A stretch of DNA of 64,000 bases from Paenibacillus faecis (GCF_008084145.1 NZ_VSDO01000001.1:634840-698839), one strand, 5' to 3'; positions 36,104-45,394 are shown, numbered from the stretch's first letter. Numbers and translations: made by a program. The notes: generated by a model from the letters alone, not told the origin.

Positions 36104-38767
36104 TTATACCGTTTCATCCTTGAGAACGTCAACAATCGTCCTCTGTTTCAATCTCCGGCCGCCCAAGATGTAAGCGAGCGTAATGGAAGCCATAATCAGC
36201 GCGGCGAACAAGACTAACGCCGTCAAGGGCATGTGAGGAAGGTATTCGCTTAACTTTACCATATTGATCTTGAGGAAAGACCAAATGATAAGAACGGCGA
36301 CCGGAATGCTAAATAGTATGGGGATTAAACCGAACAACAGGGCTTCGAGCAGCAGCAATCGCCCGATTCCCCGGGGTGATATTCCTACGGATCGCAGCAC
36401 GGCAAACTCCTTCTGCCGCTGCTGCAAATTTCCGGAAACGGTGGAAAATACATTGGCTATCCCGATCAAGGCAAGAAAGCCCGATACGCACACGATAATG
36501 AACTTCATCATCTGTCGACCTTTGTCGCCCGATTCCTTTATCTCAATGATATTCCGAATTTCGTAATCTCCCGACCCATACCATTTATCGCACACATTTT
36601 TCAACTCGGCCGTGACGCCTTCAATCCTATCTGCGGATTCCGCCACAACCGGAATGGAAACATATCGCGCACGCATAGCTCGGTCCTCCACCATTTGACT
36701 GACGATGCCAAGGTAAACGCTGCGCGGCATGATCTGCACCAGCTCGAAATTGTCGTATCTCTCTCCGAGGGGCGGCATTTCATCCGTCAAGTAACCAACT
36801 TCGGTAGTGAAAGTATAACTGCCCTTGTCTTCCGAATAGACCTTCTCCTCCAAATTCAACCGTTCACCTGGATGAAGCTTCAGAAACGGAATTCGAACAG
36901 TCTCGCGCCGGTTGCTGCGCAAATCGTCCTGAACCTGGTTGACGACGATGGTACGTGGCACGTCTTTATCGTAAAACAAGCGGGCGTCCGCGCCGATCCG
37001 CCGACTGTACTCGGCAAAACTTTGATCATCCAGCGCAACCAAAATCGTCTGCAAACGGTAGCGTCCGTTTTCCTCATACAACGAGTATCGACCGCTGTCG
37101 GCAATCCTTGAAAAACCGCCTATTCCGGCAAGCGCGTCGCTTTGCCGATCCTCCTTTACCCACATTGCCGCAGGAACATGACTTACAAACAGCGCGCTTT
37201 TCACCCCGCGGACGGACCGTATCTGCTCCTCCATTTGCGGGTCCATCATATTTCCGTCCAAAATTTGCAGCCCGATATTTTCCTCGGATTCATGAAGGCT
37301 ATCTTCTCTAAAAAGGGTATTGGCTACCTCAAGGATTGAAAACATATGCAAAAATCCGCTCAGCAAGCAAAAGGACAAAGTGAGGGAGATGACCGCGGTA
37401 CGGTACGATTTTTTTCTGGCACGCAAGGTATTTTTCGCGAGTTCTCCTTCAATCCCGAAGAGTTTGCCGCTAAGCCAAGGCTTTCGCAATTTCTTGACCC
37501 GTATTTCACCTCCCTGACGAATCGCGTCGATCGGTGACATTTTGCTGATTTTTCGGGCGGGGATGAACGCCGATAGCCATACGGTCAGCAGAGCCAGCAG
37601 TACGGACGGAAGCGCGGCTGGCAGGCCAAAGGCAAGCCGGATGTCTTGAATTTCCCGCAGCTTCTCTTGCGAGCTGATATAAGCAAACAAGCCATAGTCC
37701 AGAAGCCAACCGAAGAACAAACCCAATGGAATCGAAACGACCGATAAGATCAGCGATTCAAGAATGACCGAACGCCGGATTTGTCTCGGCGAAGCGCCGA
37801 TGCTCTGCAGCATTCCGAGTTGCTTAAGCCGCGCATTTGCCGAGATGGCAAAGGCGTTGCTGATAATCACGACGAACAGGCCGGTGACCAGAAGTGCCAT
37901 AGCCGCAAACATCAGCGGCCATGAGAATTGCCAAATTTGAAATTGGCTTCCGTGCCCGGAAGGGAACACAAAATAATGGGCTAACAAACTGCTGTTCATT
38001 CTCACCATGTAATCGCCGTATTCATCAGGCTTATAGCCTATGGAGCGGGCGATCGCGACAATATCCTCATACGCCGTACCGGGATTGTTAAAGCGCATAT
38101 AGATGGTAAGCTTGTCTTCCGGAGTTATCGACGCCTCATCCAGATAACCGTAAGCAAGATAGGCAGGGGTGGTGGAACTGGTGGTGATATCCAGTTTCCC
38201 GACCACGGTATAGCTCCGCTCCGCCGTGGGGACAAAGCGTTCTCCTTTTTTGTAGATGGATCGGGATTCCAGTGTTTCGCCGTTCAGTACCCGGCTGCCC
38301 ACCGGCAAGCGAATCGTATCCCCTACCTTTAAGTCGGGATGATGCTCAAAATACTGTTTGGACAGGGCTAATTCCCCGGGATGATGCGGAATCCGGCCCT
38401 CCAGGATATGTTGACGCTCAGGCATATCGCTCCAGAAGCTTGAGGTAAGCCCGCGCATAACCAGGTACGGTCTGCGCGGATCCTCAATTTGTGCCACTTC
38501 CCATGCGCCTTTGATCATAATCTGCTCCACATTGGGGTGACCTGTCACATATTTCAACTTATCGCCGGGGGTGTCAGCAAACAGTTCGGCATGCCAGTTG
38601 CCTTCTTTATGAATCGTCAGACGGATTTGGTCCTTATACATCGTATGCAGAAAACCGCAGAGCGCGGACAGCAGCGTTGTAGCGATGAGAATCGCAATCA
38701 GGATAGCAACACTGCTTTTTTTGTTGCGGCGCACATAATCCAGGGTGTACTCGGCAAGGATATTCAT
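36104..38767 (-). CDS. ABC transporter permease, double FtsX/MacB-type
   Basis: An 887-residue permease with the classical two-FtsX plan: an N-terminal helix (about 20-40), a large outside domain (about 45-280), three helices (about 285-400), a middle re-entry helix (about 465-485), a second outside domain, and three final helices (about 750-875). The FtsX motifs RLKQLGMLQSIGASPRQIRR and RQKEFAVLRSVGISPRGIGR precede the helix bundles. Such permeases with a paired ATPase work as mechanotransmitters or peptide/lipoprotein exporters. The start overlaps the ATPase stop (ATGA). Confidence 0.85.
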   Translation of the reverse strand: MNILAEYTLDYVRRNKKSSVAILIAILIATTLLSALCGFLHTMYKDQIRLTIHKEGNWHAELFADTPGDKLKYVTGHPNVEQIMIKGAWEVAQIEDPRRPYLVMRGLTSSFWSDMPERQHILEGRIPHHPGELALSKQYFEHHPDLKVGDTIRLPVGSRVLNGETLESRSIYKKGERFVPTAERSYTVVGKLDITTSSTTPAYLAYGYLDEASITPEDKLTIYMRFNNPGTAYEDIVAIARSIGYKPDEYGDYMVRMNSSLLAHYFVFPSGHGSQFQIWQFSWPLMFAAMALLVTGLFVVIISNAFAISANARLKQLGMLQSIGASPRQIRRSVILESLILSVVSIPLGLFFGWLLDYGLFAYISSQEKLREIQDIRLAFGLPAALPSVLLALLTVWLSAFIPARKISKMSPIDAIRQGGEIRVKKLRKPWLSGKLFGIEGELAKNTLRARKKSYRTAVISLTLSFCLLSGFLHMFSILEVANTLFREDSLHESEENIGLQILDGNMMDPQMEEQIRSVRGVKSALFVSHVPAAMWVKEDRQSDALAGIGGFSRIADSGRYSLYEENGRYRLQTILVALDDQSFAEYSRRIGADARLFYDKDVPRTIVVNQVQDDLRSNRRETVRIPFLKLHPGERLNLEEKVYSEDKGSYTFTTEVGYLTDEMPPLGERYDNFELVQIMPRSVYLGIVSQMVEDRAMRARYVSIPVVAESADRIEGVTAELKNVCDKWYGSGDYEIRNIIEIKESGDKGRQMMKFIIVCVSGFLALIGIANVFSTVSGNLQQRQKEFAVLRSVGISPRGIGRLLLLEALLFGLIPILFSIPVAVLIIWSFLKINMVKLSEYLPHMPLTALVLFAALIMASITLAYILGGRRLKQRTIVDVLKDETV

Positions 38768-39447
38768 CGTTTCATCACCTCATCGGAGACGATTTTTCCG
38801 TCCTCGATCGTGATAATGCGATCGGCTTCAAGCGCGATTTTCTCATCATGGGTAATCAACAGAACCGTCTGCCGATAGCGGCTGTGGGATAGTTTGAGCA
38901 GTTCGACGGTCTCCTCGGAGTTTTTCCGGTCCAGGTTCCCCGTCGGTTCGTCCGCCAGCAACAGAGCCGGCCGATATATCAAAGCACGGCCGATAGCGAC
39001 GCGCTGTTGCTGCCCTCCGGACAACTGGCTGGGCAGGTGGTTTAGCCGATCCGCCAGACCAAGCGTTGTGACGATTTCGGAAAAGCGTGCTTCATCCGGT
39101 TTCCTGCCGTCCAGGAGCAGGGGCAGCAAAATATTTTTGCGCACATCCAGCGTAGGGATGAGATTATAAAACTGATAAATCAGCCCCACCTTGCGGCGGC
39201 GGAATACCGCCAGTTTCTCCTCGCTCAGCGTTGAAATGTCGGTGTCTTCAATCCATATCTTCCCGCCGCTCGGGCGGTCTACGCCTCCTAGCAAATGAAG
39301 AAGCGTTGATTTCCCCGATCCCGACGCACCCACGATGGCAACGAATTCGCCTTTGTTCACCGAAAGATTGATTTGATCCAGCGCTGTAACTTTCGCCTCG
39401 CCCGAACCGTAAATTTTAGTTACATTGTCACACGTTAATAACTGCAT
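38764..39447 (-). CDS. ABC transporter ATPase (MacB/LolD type)
   Basis: A 227-residue ATPase: Walker A GASGSGKST, Q-loop GLIYQFYNLIPTLDVRKN, signature LSGGQQQRV, Walker B LLLADEPTGNLD and switch ITHDEK. These are the LolD/MacB hallmarks. AAGGAGG stands eight bases before the ATG at 39447 (a second ATG is at 39453). It pairs with the FtsX permease and follows the two-component genes. Confidence 0.88.
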   Translation of the reverse strand: MQLLTCDNVTKIYGSGEAKVTALDQINLSVNKGEFVAIVGASGSGKSTLLHLLGGVDRPSGGKIWIEDTDISTLSEEKLAVFRRRKVGLIYQFYNLIPTLDVRKNILLPLLLDGRKPDEARFSEIVTTLGLADRLNHLPSQLSGGQQQRVAIGRALIYRPALLLADEPTGNLDRKNSEETVELLKLSHSRYRQTVLLITHDEKIALEADRIITIEDGKIVSDEVMKR

Positions 39448-39489
39448 GGACATGGCCTCCTTTACAGCCTTCATCGTATCAGCCTTAAA

Positions 39490-39505
39490 TGACATTTCAG
39501 TGACA
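39490..39505. promoter_or_regulatory. TGACA direct repeat upstream of the FtsX-type ABC genes
   Basis: TGACA at 39490-39494 and again at 39501-39505, an 11-base period as seen for OmpR-type regulators. It lies just upstream of the ATPase start and after the kinase stop. Confidence 0.4.
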
Positions 39506-39542
39506 GTGGAGATAAAAAAAAGCCTTTCCCCGGCACTTGGAG

Positions 39543-40721
39543 TCAGGCGTAGAACTTCACCGTAAACCGGGCGCCGCCGTGAGGCGCGTTTTCGGCCCGG
39601 ATGCTTCCGTTCTGGTTGGCGATGATGGAGCGTGAAATGGCGAGGCCGATGCCCGCACTGTCTTTAGCCGCATTTTTTCCTTTATAGAAGCGGTCAAACA
39701 GGTGCGGCAACTCCTCCATACGAAAGCCTTCGCCGTTGTCCTCCACGACGATTTCCGTATAAAGCGGGTTTTGTGAATACCGGAGGGTAACCGTTCCTCC
39801 CGCCGGCGTATGCTCGCTGCAGTTCTTGATCAGATTCAGGAAGGCTTCCGCCGTCCATATAGAATCTCCCTTAAAGCTCACTCCGGGCTCGTTTGAAATG
39901 TCAATCCGCAATTGCTTTAAACGAAGCGCCTCTTCCAGCGGTTCAACGGCACGGAGCAGCATAGCATATACATCCACCGGCTCCCGCTTGAATTCCAAGG
40001 TGCCCGCGTCCAACCGCGACAGCTTCAGCAACGAGGCAACGAGCATTTCCAGACGCCGAAGCTGCCGGCTCAGATTATCCACGTAGTCCGCCTCTTCCCC
40101 CTCGCACGAATCCGCCAGAAGCTGTGTCATTAACGACATGGAGGTCATGGGGGTTTTGAGCTGGTGCGAGATGTCCGCCAAATTTTCGGCCAGGGCCTGC
40201 CGTTCCCGCAAGGCCTTCTCCCGGGTTTGCCGGAGCTCCGTAACCGTCTTGTACAATTCATCCTCCAGCCGGGAGAATTCATCCTCCTGCCGCACCAGCA
40301 GCATTTCCCGGCCGAGATTGACCTGTTCCAGATATGTAGTTAATCCGCGAATACGCCCTTGTTGCCTTTTTGAAAGGAACAGCAGCCATATGAGTAACCC
40401 CATCCCCGGAATCAGCAAGATTCCTGTACCGATCCCGACCAGAGTTAAAGCATGCCGCTGATGGAAAACGGCGGGGCCGTAGCCGTATTGGCGAAGGATT
40501 CGGTCTCCCGCGGCAAAGTCCGAGGGGGACGCGGCTTTCAGCGCCTGCATCATCCCGTCCTCGGCTTGCGGGTTTATTTGCTGTGCAGCGCCCAGCATTT
40601 GCGCGATCGTCCGGTATTCCTGCCGGGCGAGGACCCGATCGGCCAGCAGTCCTAAAACCGTCCCGAGCAGGAGGCAGGCGGCCAATATCGTCAGACCCTG
40701 CAGAAAGGAACGCTTGGTCAT
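39543..40721 (-). CDS. sensor histidine kinase
   Basis: A 392-residue kinase with two helices (about 7-27 and 93-115) enclosing an outside domain of about 65 residues, then a linker and HisKA with His186 (LADISHQLKTPMTSMSLM). N box LNLIKNCSEHTP and G boxes DNGEGF and SAGIGLAIS follow. The ATG at 40721 overlaps the regulator stop by one base and has GGAGGAG upstream; the 45 extra residues of the longer frame would lie inside the regulator gene. It belongs to the module with the FtsX transporter. Confidence 0.88.
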   Translation of the reverse strand: MTKRSFLQGLTILAACLLLGTVLGLLADRVLARQEYRTIAQMLGAAQQINPQAEDGMMQALKAASPSDFAAGDRILRQYGYGPAVFHQRHALTLVGIGTGILLIPGMGLLIWLLFLSKRQQGRIRGLTTYLEQVNLGREMLLVRQEDEFSRLEDELYKTVTELRQTREKALRERQALAENLADISHQLKTPMTSMSLMTQLLADSCEGEEADYVDNLSRQLRRLEMLVASLLKLSRLDAGTLEFKREPVDVYAMLLRAVEPLEEALRLKQLRIDISNEPGVSFKGDSIWTAEAFLNLIKNCSEHTPAGGTVTLRYSQNPLYTEIVVEDNGEGFRMEELPHLFDRFYKGKNAAKDSAGIGLAISRSIIANQNGSIRAENAPHGGARFTVKFYA

Positions 40722-41392
40722 CACGAGAGCTCCTCCATTCGGTAACCGATGCCGCGAATCGTTTTGAGGCAGGCGGGATAATTCAGTTTCTCGCGCAGCC
40801 GCTTCATGGTCACGGTAAGCGTATTGTCGTTGACAAAATTCCCCTCGGCGTCCCATAGCCTATCCAACAACTGCGGCCGCGTCAGGGTCTGATTTTTGTT
40901 TTCCAGCAGGATGGTTAGCAAACGGTACTCTCCCGCGGTCAGTAGCAACTCCCGCTCCGCAACCCATACCGCCGCCTTCTGCTTATCCAGCATAATCTCT
41001 CCGCAGCGCATGACGGTTTGACCGACATCTTTCGTCCGCCTCAGCACCGCATTGATTCTGGATAACAATACCGACAACTGGAACGGCTTGACGATATAAT
41101 CGTCCGCCCCCGAGTCGAGCCCTTGAACGATGTCCTGTTCATCGTCCCTCACTGTCAGAAAGATCAGCGGCACGTCCCGGACCGCTTTGACCTCACGGCA
41201 GAATCCATACCCGGTCCCGTCCGGCAGATTCCAGTCCAGCAGAACAAGCGCGAGATCGTCGTTCTCGCCAAACATCGCCCTCCCCTCCGCCAAAGTCGCG
41301 CAAGCCAGTGGCAGGAAGCCGTTTTTGCGAAGCGCGACGGTCAAGCCGAACGAAATCGTCTCGTCGTCTTCTACGATCATGATTTTCCTCAA
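40721..41392 (-). CDS. OmpR-family response regulator
   Basis: A 223-residue regulator with a receiver (acidic pair VEDDE, phosphoacceptor Asp53 in LVLLDWNLPDG, Lys in IVKPF) and a winged-helix output domain (TAGEYRLLTILLENKNQTL, NTLTVTMKRLREKL). It is first in the four-gene operon regulator-kinase-ATPase-permease. It probably responds to envelope or peptide stress through the partner kinase. Confidence 0.9.
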   Translation of the reverse strand: MRKIMIVEDDETISFGLTVALRKNGFLPLACATLAEGRAMFGENDDLALVLLDWNLPDGTGYGFCREVKAVRDVPLIFLTVRDDEQDIVQGLDSGADDYIVKPFQLSVLLSRINAVLRRTKDVGQTVMRCGEIMLDKQKAAVWVAERELLLTAGEYRLLTILLENKNQTLTRPQLLDRLWDAEGNFVNDNTLTVTMKRLREKLNYPACLKTIRGIGYRMEELS

Positions 41393-41740
41393 TGTATCCT
41401 CCGTCCTCTATGGGCAAGCAATATAAAAATCCCGCCGAAGCCTTTTAAAATCCTGCAGGATATTCTTCTAGATTCGACTTGTATCGCCAATTCTCCTTGT
41501 ATACAGAGGAAGGACGATAAAAGTGCTTATCGAAAGGACCCTTTCCCCGCCAGGCCGCCAGACGGATAAAGCACTAGACCTATACTTATGCGCTTGCATG
41601 GGGGATCACGTACAAAAAAGCCCGGCCATCCTGACGCTGTCCAAGGGGTGACAACGATTTGGAAGATAACCGAGTTTATACATCAGCGCTACTTGAGCTA
41701 TGATATTGCAGCGGCAGGCAACGTTTGCAGGAGCCACGGG

Positions 41741-41763
41741 GGTGTAAAAGGGTTCCTTTCACA
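41741..41763. other. hairpin in the intergenic region before repeat copy C
   Basis: GTGTAAAAGG / CCTTTCACAC with a GTT loop, nine of ten pairs. The stretch 41393-41740 otherwise holds no gene I can support; only the upstream region of the regulator operon is expected there. Confidence 0.4.
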
Positions 41764-41793
41764 CGCTTGGCCTCCAACTCATGGTTTGGTTCA

Positions 41794-41985
41794 AATTAAA
41801 AGGACTTCTTCCCGTTAATTTGGTACGTATGCGGCTGCAGAGGCGAATTAGCTGGAAAACCTCCCACTAATTCGTCTGAATTTGTGTATTTCGGCCATGG
41901 GGCCGGGAAATAGATGGTACTTTTCCAGCTAAATCCGGTCCAAGAGCCCTAGAGTAGCACATTAACGGGAGATTTTCCCGTTAAT
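41794..41985. repeat. four-hairpin intergenic repeat, copy C
   Basis: Inverted repeats at 41794-41820, 41845-41873, 41908-41934 and 41961-41985, spaced 51, 63 and 53 bases. Unit three is nearly identical to unit three of copy A, and the preceding linker TCGGCC-ATGG-GGCCGG is shared. Same orientation as copies A and B. Confidence 0.8.
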
Positions 41986-42015
41986 GATGTGGACTCCGAC
42001 GGTGGGACTGTATAT

Positions 42016-42147
42016 TTATAATTGTTTCTCCTTCATGTAAATCACGAGCGCCAGGCTGAAATCATAATTGTAACGATAGGTTAGCGCAGGTCTCCCCCCG
42101 CTGGATGGAGCGGTCTTATCCTTAAATATCTCATATCCAAACGGCAA
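42016..42147 (-). CDS. possible small protein after the NitT/TauT permease
   Basis: A TTG-start frame of 43 codons beginning 14 bases after the permease stop, with GGGAGGGGC before it. The peptide has protein-like composition (PFGYEIFKDKTAP, LTYRYNYDFSLALVIYMK) but is not recognised. It may be a genuine small operon member or the tail of a lost gene. Confidence 0.35.
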   Translation of the reverse strand: MPFGYEIFKDKTAPSSGGRPALTYRYNYDFSLALVIYMKEKQL

Positions 42148-42161
42148 AATTTCGCCCCTCC

Positions 42162-42914
42162 CTACTTCCGCCACTTCATGAATCGGTAGTCCAGCAGGTC
42201 CACCAGCAGAAACAGGACGAAGCCGACCAGACTGAACAGCAGAATCCCGGCGTACATTTGCGGATAATCCAGCCTGAGCCAGGCGTCCATAATGAAGAAG
42301 CCCATACCATGCTCGGTGCCGTAGATCTCCGTAAAAAACAGGACCGAAATGGCCGTGCCCAGCGAGATACGGATCGTGCTGAGGATGACGGACAACGCGC
42401 CGGGCAGGGTGACATGCCAAAATTTCTGACCAGCCCCTGCGCCAATGCTTGTCAGGACATCATAGGTACTCGCCGGAATGGCTTTTACCCCGTCCCGTAC
42501 GGAAATGATAATCTGAAATAGCAGGATCAGCATAATCATAAGAATCTTGGAAGTCTCGCCGAGCCCGAAGAACAGCATCGCCACCGGGAGCAAGGCGATC
42601 TTGGGCACAGGATAAGTCAAATAAACTACCGGGTCCAACAGCTTGTTCCAGCGTGCCGAACGCCCCATCAGAAGCCCGATCATCAGGCCGACGACCAACG
42701 CCAGCAGGACTCCGGCAAAAATCCGCATCAGGCTGTACCCGACATTCAGCAGTATGTCCCTTCCGCCGAGTTGTCCCATCGCCTGATAGACCTCGAGCGG
42801 ACTAGGCAGTATCGGATGATCCACCAGCAAATACGCCGCGTACCAGAGCGCGTTCATCCCCAAGAACACCAGCAATAATCTAATCATATGGTTGAGCCGC
42901 CGTTTATTCACCAT
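42162..42914 (-). CDS. NitT/TauT-type ABC permease (SsuC-like)
   Basis: A 250-residue permease with six predicted helices and the EAA-type loop YDVLTSIGAGAGQKFWHVTLPGALS. The opening pattern LPSPLEVYQAM is typical of SsuC/TauC/ThiX relatives, which import sulfonates, nitrate, taurine or thiamine precursors. It overlaps the ATPase gene by seven bases and is part of a binding protein-ATPase-permease operon. Confidence 0.85.
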   Translation of the reverse strand: MVNKRRLNHMIRLLLVFLGMNALWYAAYLLVDHPILPSPLEVYQAMGQLGGRDILLNVGYSLMRIFAGVLLALVVGLMIGLLMGRSARWNKLLDPVVYLTYPVPKIALLPVAMLFFGLGETSKILMIMLILLFQIIISVRDGVKAIPASTYDVLTSIGAGAGQKFWHVTLPGALSVILSTIRISLGTAISVLFFTEIYGTEHGMGFFIMDAWLRLDYPQMYAGILLFSLVGFVLFLLVDLLDYRFMKWRK

Positions 42915-43684
42915 TTCTCCTGCATTACCTTTCTGATTCTCTTCATCTGGGCAAAAAAGGCGTCACTGGCCCGCTTCTCCGCATGATCCAACCCAAATAC
43001 CGCCTCATTGTCAATCATCTCCGGCGCCTCGCTCTTGTTTGACGGGAGCACGATGACCTTCTGTCCGAGCAGAATGGCTTCGTCCACATCATGCGTCACG
43101 AACAGCGCTGTGGTCGGGTTCGCCCGCCAATGCTCCAGAAACAACTGCTGCAGCGCTTCCCGCGTCATAACATCCAGCGCGGAGAACGGCTCGTCCAGCA
43201 AAAGAATAGACGGCGCAATCGCAAACGCCCGCGCAATCGCGACCCGCTGCTGCTGCCCCCCGCTCATGGACAGCGGATAACGCTCCCCCAGCTCCGGAAT
43301 GCCCATCGCAGTCAGCCAGCGGTCAATTTGCTCCTCCCGGGCCCGCCTTTCCTGCTCCTTAGGATTAGCGATCTTCATCGCCACCCTGATGTTAGCCTTC
43401 ACCGTCTTCCAGGGCAAGAGACCGTAATTTTGCGGCACCAGCCCAATCAGAACGTCCTGTCCGCGCAGGGGCTGCCCATTGAACAGCAGCTCGCCCCGGT
43501 ATTCCGGCAGGAGGCCGGACACGGCGCGAAGCAGCGTGGATTTTCCGCTCCCGGATGGCCCAAGAATGGTGTAAATTCCATGCTCCGGCAGGGTGAAATC
43601 CACTCTCCCGAGCGCCAGTTCCCCGCTCTTGTATGCAACCTCAAGTTCCTTTACGCGCAGTCCGCTATTTTTTGAACTGGACAT
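42908..43684 (-). CDS. NitT/TauT-type ABC ATPase (SsuB-like)
   Basis: A 258-residue ATPase: Walker A GPSGSGKST, Q-loop LVPQNYGLLPWKTV, signature MSGGQQQRV, Walker B ILLLDEPFSALD and switch VTHDVDEA, all as in SsuB/TauB. It overlaps the binding-protein gene by 20 bases. It powers the importer with the permease downstream. Confidence 0.88.
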   Translation of the reverse strand: MSSSKNSGLRVKELEVAYKSGELALGRVDFTLPEHGIYTILGPSGSGKSTLLRAVSGLLPEYRGELLFNGQPLRGQDVLIGLVPQNYGLLPWKTVKANIRVAMKIANPKEQERRAREEQIDRWLTAMGIPELGERYPLSMSGGQQQRVAIARAFAIAPSILLLDEPFSALDVMTREALQQLFLEHWRANPTTALFVTHDVDEAILLGQKVIVLPSNKSEAPEMIDNEAVFGLDHAEKRASDAFFAQMKRIRKVMQEKW

Positions 43685-44678
43685 CGGAAATCACTTCTTC
43701 GGGGGTGATGTTTTTGGTCAGCAGTCCCTGTTCGCGGGCCCAGGCAAACGCCGCCTCGACCTCTTTGACATCGACCTGGTTGGCCGGGATATAAGCCGGC
43801 ACCTCAATTTGGTCCTTCAAGGTTTCCGGGTAGCCGACCTCCTTGATCACCAGATCGATGTAATCCTTCTGGTCATGGGATTGCATGTACGCCACCGCAT
43901 CGTCATAGGCCGCGTACATGGCGCGGATCGCTTCCGGCTTGGCATCAATCGCGCTTTGCGGGAAGGCCAGCACGAACGGGTTCACCTGGGCCTGCTTCGT
44001 GGAGCTAAGCACGCGCAGGCCTGACGCTTTTCCCATCGTGACGAACGGCTCCGGTAAAACCGCCGCGTCCGCTTTGTTATTTTTCAGCAGCTCCAGCCGG
44101 GTGGGAATTTGCGGCACTTCCGTTACATGGACATCCTTCTCCGTCAGACCGGCCTGCTTCAGCATCATGGCAACAGTGTACTGTGTGGAGGTGTTTTTGG
44201 ACAGGATCACGGTTTTCCCCTTCAGATCCTTCACGTCCTGAATCTCGTTATTGCCGGTCAGCAGATCGAATTCCCCGAAGGTCGTGCTGGTGATTTTTAC
44301 GTTCAGTCCTGCTTCATTGTAAATCGAAATGGCGACCAGATCGGCGCTCAGCCCGTCAACTTTTCCTGCTTGAAAAGCTACATCGCGGTCTTTGGCGCTT
44401 TTGAACGTCTGAATGTTCAGGTTCACCCCGCGCTTCTGATCAAAGCCCTGCTCATGGGCAATAATGAACGGAATGGCGTCAATCGAAGGCAAAAGGCCCA
44501 GCGACAGCTCCGGCAGTTCCGCCGGTGTGTTGCCCGCTGCCTCCTTCACCGCCGGTGCGTTGCCCGCGCCGCCTGTGTTGGCATTTTCCGTCTTGCTGCC
44601 GCACGCCACGCCCACTATGCTGACAACAAGCACCAGCGCCAACAGCATCATCATTTTTCTTGTTGCTCCAAACTTCAT
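43665..44678 (-). CDS. NitT/TauT-type solute-binding lipoprotein
   Basis: A 337-residue lipoprotein with basic start, hydrophobic run and lipobox GVACG (Cys about 26), then a NMT1/SsuA-like type II binding fold: GLLPSIDAIPFIIAHEQGF, FQAGKVDGLSADLVAIS, LKGKTVILSKNTSTQY and ADAAVLPEPFVT. The ligand cannot be read from the sequence. GGGAGAGAG precedes the ATG. The first gene of its operon. Confidence 0.85.
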   Translation of the reverse strand: MKFGATRKMMMLLALVLVVSIVGVACGSKTENANTGGAGNAPAVKEAAGNTPAELPELSLGLLPSIDAIPFIIAHEQGFDQKRGVNLNIQTFKSAKDRDVAFQAGKVDGLSADLVAISIYNEAGLNVKITSTTFGEFDLLTGNNEIQDVKDLKGKTVILSKNTSTQYTVAMMLKQAGLTEKDVHVTEVPQIPTRLELLKNNKADAAVLPEPFVTMGKASGLRVLSSTKQAQVNPFVLAFPQSAIDAKPEAIRAMYAAYDDAVAYMQSHDQKDYIDLVIKEVGYPETLKDQIEVPAYIPANQVDVKEVEAAFAWAREQGLLTKNITPEEVISDVQFKK

Positions 44679-44704
44679 AGTTGTCTCTCTCCCCTATGTG
44701 TTCT

Positions 44705-44740
44705 AAGTAAAATTGGTATGGCAATGTGCCTACTTTACTT
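44705..44740. promoter_or_regulatory. inverted repeat in the leader of the NitT/TauT-type operon
   Basis: AAGTAAA (44705-44711) pairs with TTTACTT (44734-44740), and an inner GTA-GGCA / TGCC-TAC stem lies between. It lies 27 bases before the binding-protein ATG and could be an operator or an RNA structure. The remaining bases up to 44902 hold no gene I can support. Confidence 0.4.
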
Positions 44741-44902
44741 AAGACGTCTTCCGCCACTTTGCGCTTTTATTCACAAAACATATTGAAAATAGGCCATATG
44801 CCCGTCCGATCGTCTCAAGTAATGTCATTTTACACCTATTACTGCATTTTGTATATTTACAAATTTAAATAGTTTGCTGTAGTTTAAACCCACATACCGC
44901 AT

Positions 44903-44936
44903 AAAAAAGCTCGTAACCGCCTAGGCAGCTACGAAC
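44903..44936 (-). terminator. terminator of the DUF6809-like gene
   Basis: On the minus strand a 7-bp stem (GTTCGTA / TACGAGC) with an inner GCCTAGGC, followed by TTTTTT. It lies about 100 bases after the stop of the gene at 45038. Confidence 0.65.
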
Positions 44937-45037
44937 CATCTTAATGCAATTATTTCACTCGTACTACACAAAAAAACAACATGCTCTTAACATTTAATGA
45001 TTTTATTTTCTTTCTAAAAACTTTCATTGTTATCTCC

Positions 45038-45307
45038 TCATTCACCAAAATAGGCTTCAGTGATCATTTGAATACCCATTTTGAATCCATAGATGAAAAC
45101 TTCGGTTGAGTATATGGAAGAAGATCTCCCCATTAAATCAAATGTTTTTTCAAAAAGTTTAATGTCATTCTCTGAAAGCCGCATCATTAATTGCTTCTTC
45201 GAGTCAGATATTTCGTTATTAAGTGCCTTATACTCCGGATTCTTTGGCACAATTATTTCTTCTGGTCTAATTTCCCCAAAATACAGTTGCTCTAATAGGC
45301 TACTCAT
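45038..45307 (-). CDS. DUF6809-like small protein
   Basis: An 89-residue soluble helical protein, similar in pattern to the DUF6809 family (SLLEQLYFGEIRPEE, then a KKQLMMRLSENDIKLFEKTFDL segment and FIYGFKMGIQMITEAYFG). Function unknown; such genes lie in prophages and accessory regions beside XRE regulators. The ATG at 45307 is preceded by GGGAGTGGTGGGG. Divergent from the XRE gene, with two operators between. Confidence 0.65.
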   Translation of the reverse strand: MSSLLEQLYFGEIRPEEIIVPKNPEYKALNNEISDSKKQLMMRLSENDIKLFEKTFDLMGRSSSIYSTEVFIYGFKMGIQMITEAYFGE

Positions 45308-45352
45308 TCCCCACCACTCCCAGACCTTCATTAAGTTCCTCACAAAACATTT

Positions 45353-45394
45353 TAGCGATTTTTTCGCTAAAACTCAATAGCGAATAACTCGCTA
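45353..45394. promoter_or_regulatory. pair of XRE operators, TAGCGA-N5-TCGCTA
   Basis: Two perfect palindromes with identical half-sites and spacing: 45353-45369 and 45378-45394, 25 bases apart. The first extends to nine-base arms (45350-45372). They lie between the divergent DUF6809-like and XRE genes, as expected for an autoregulating repressor. Confidence 0.8.

Noticed and set aside
42016-42420. A 134-codon minus-strand frame
   Set aside because: Most of it overlaps the permease gene in another frame; only its last 43 codons, after the permease stop, are kept as a possible small gene.
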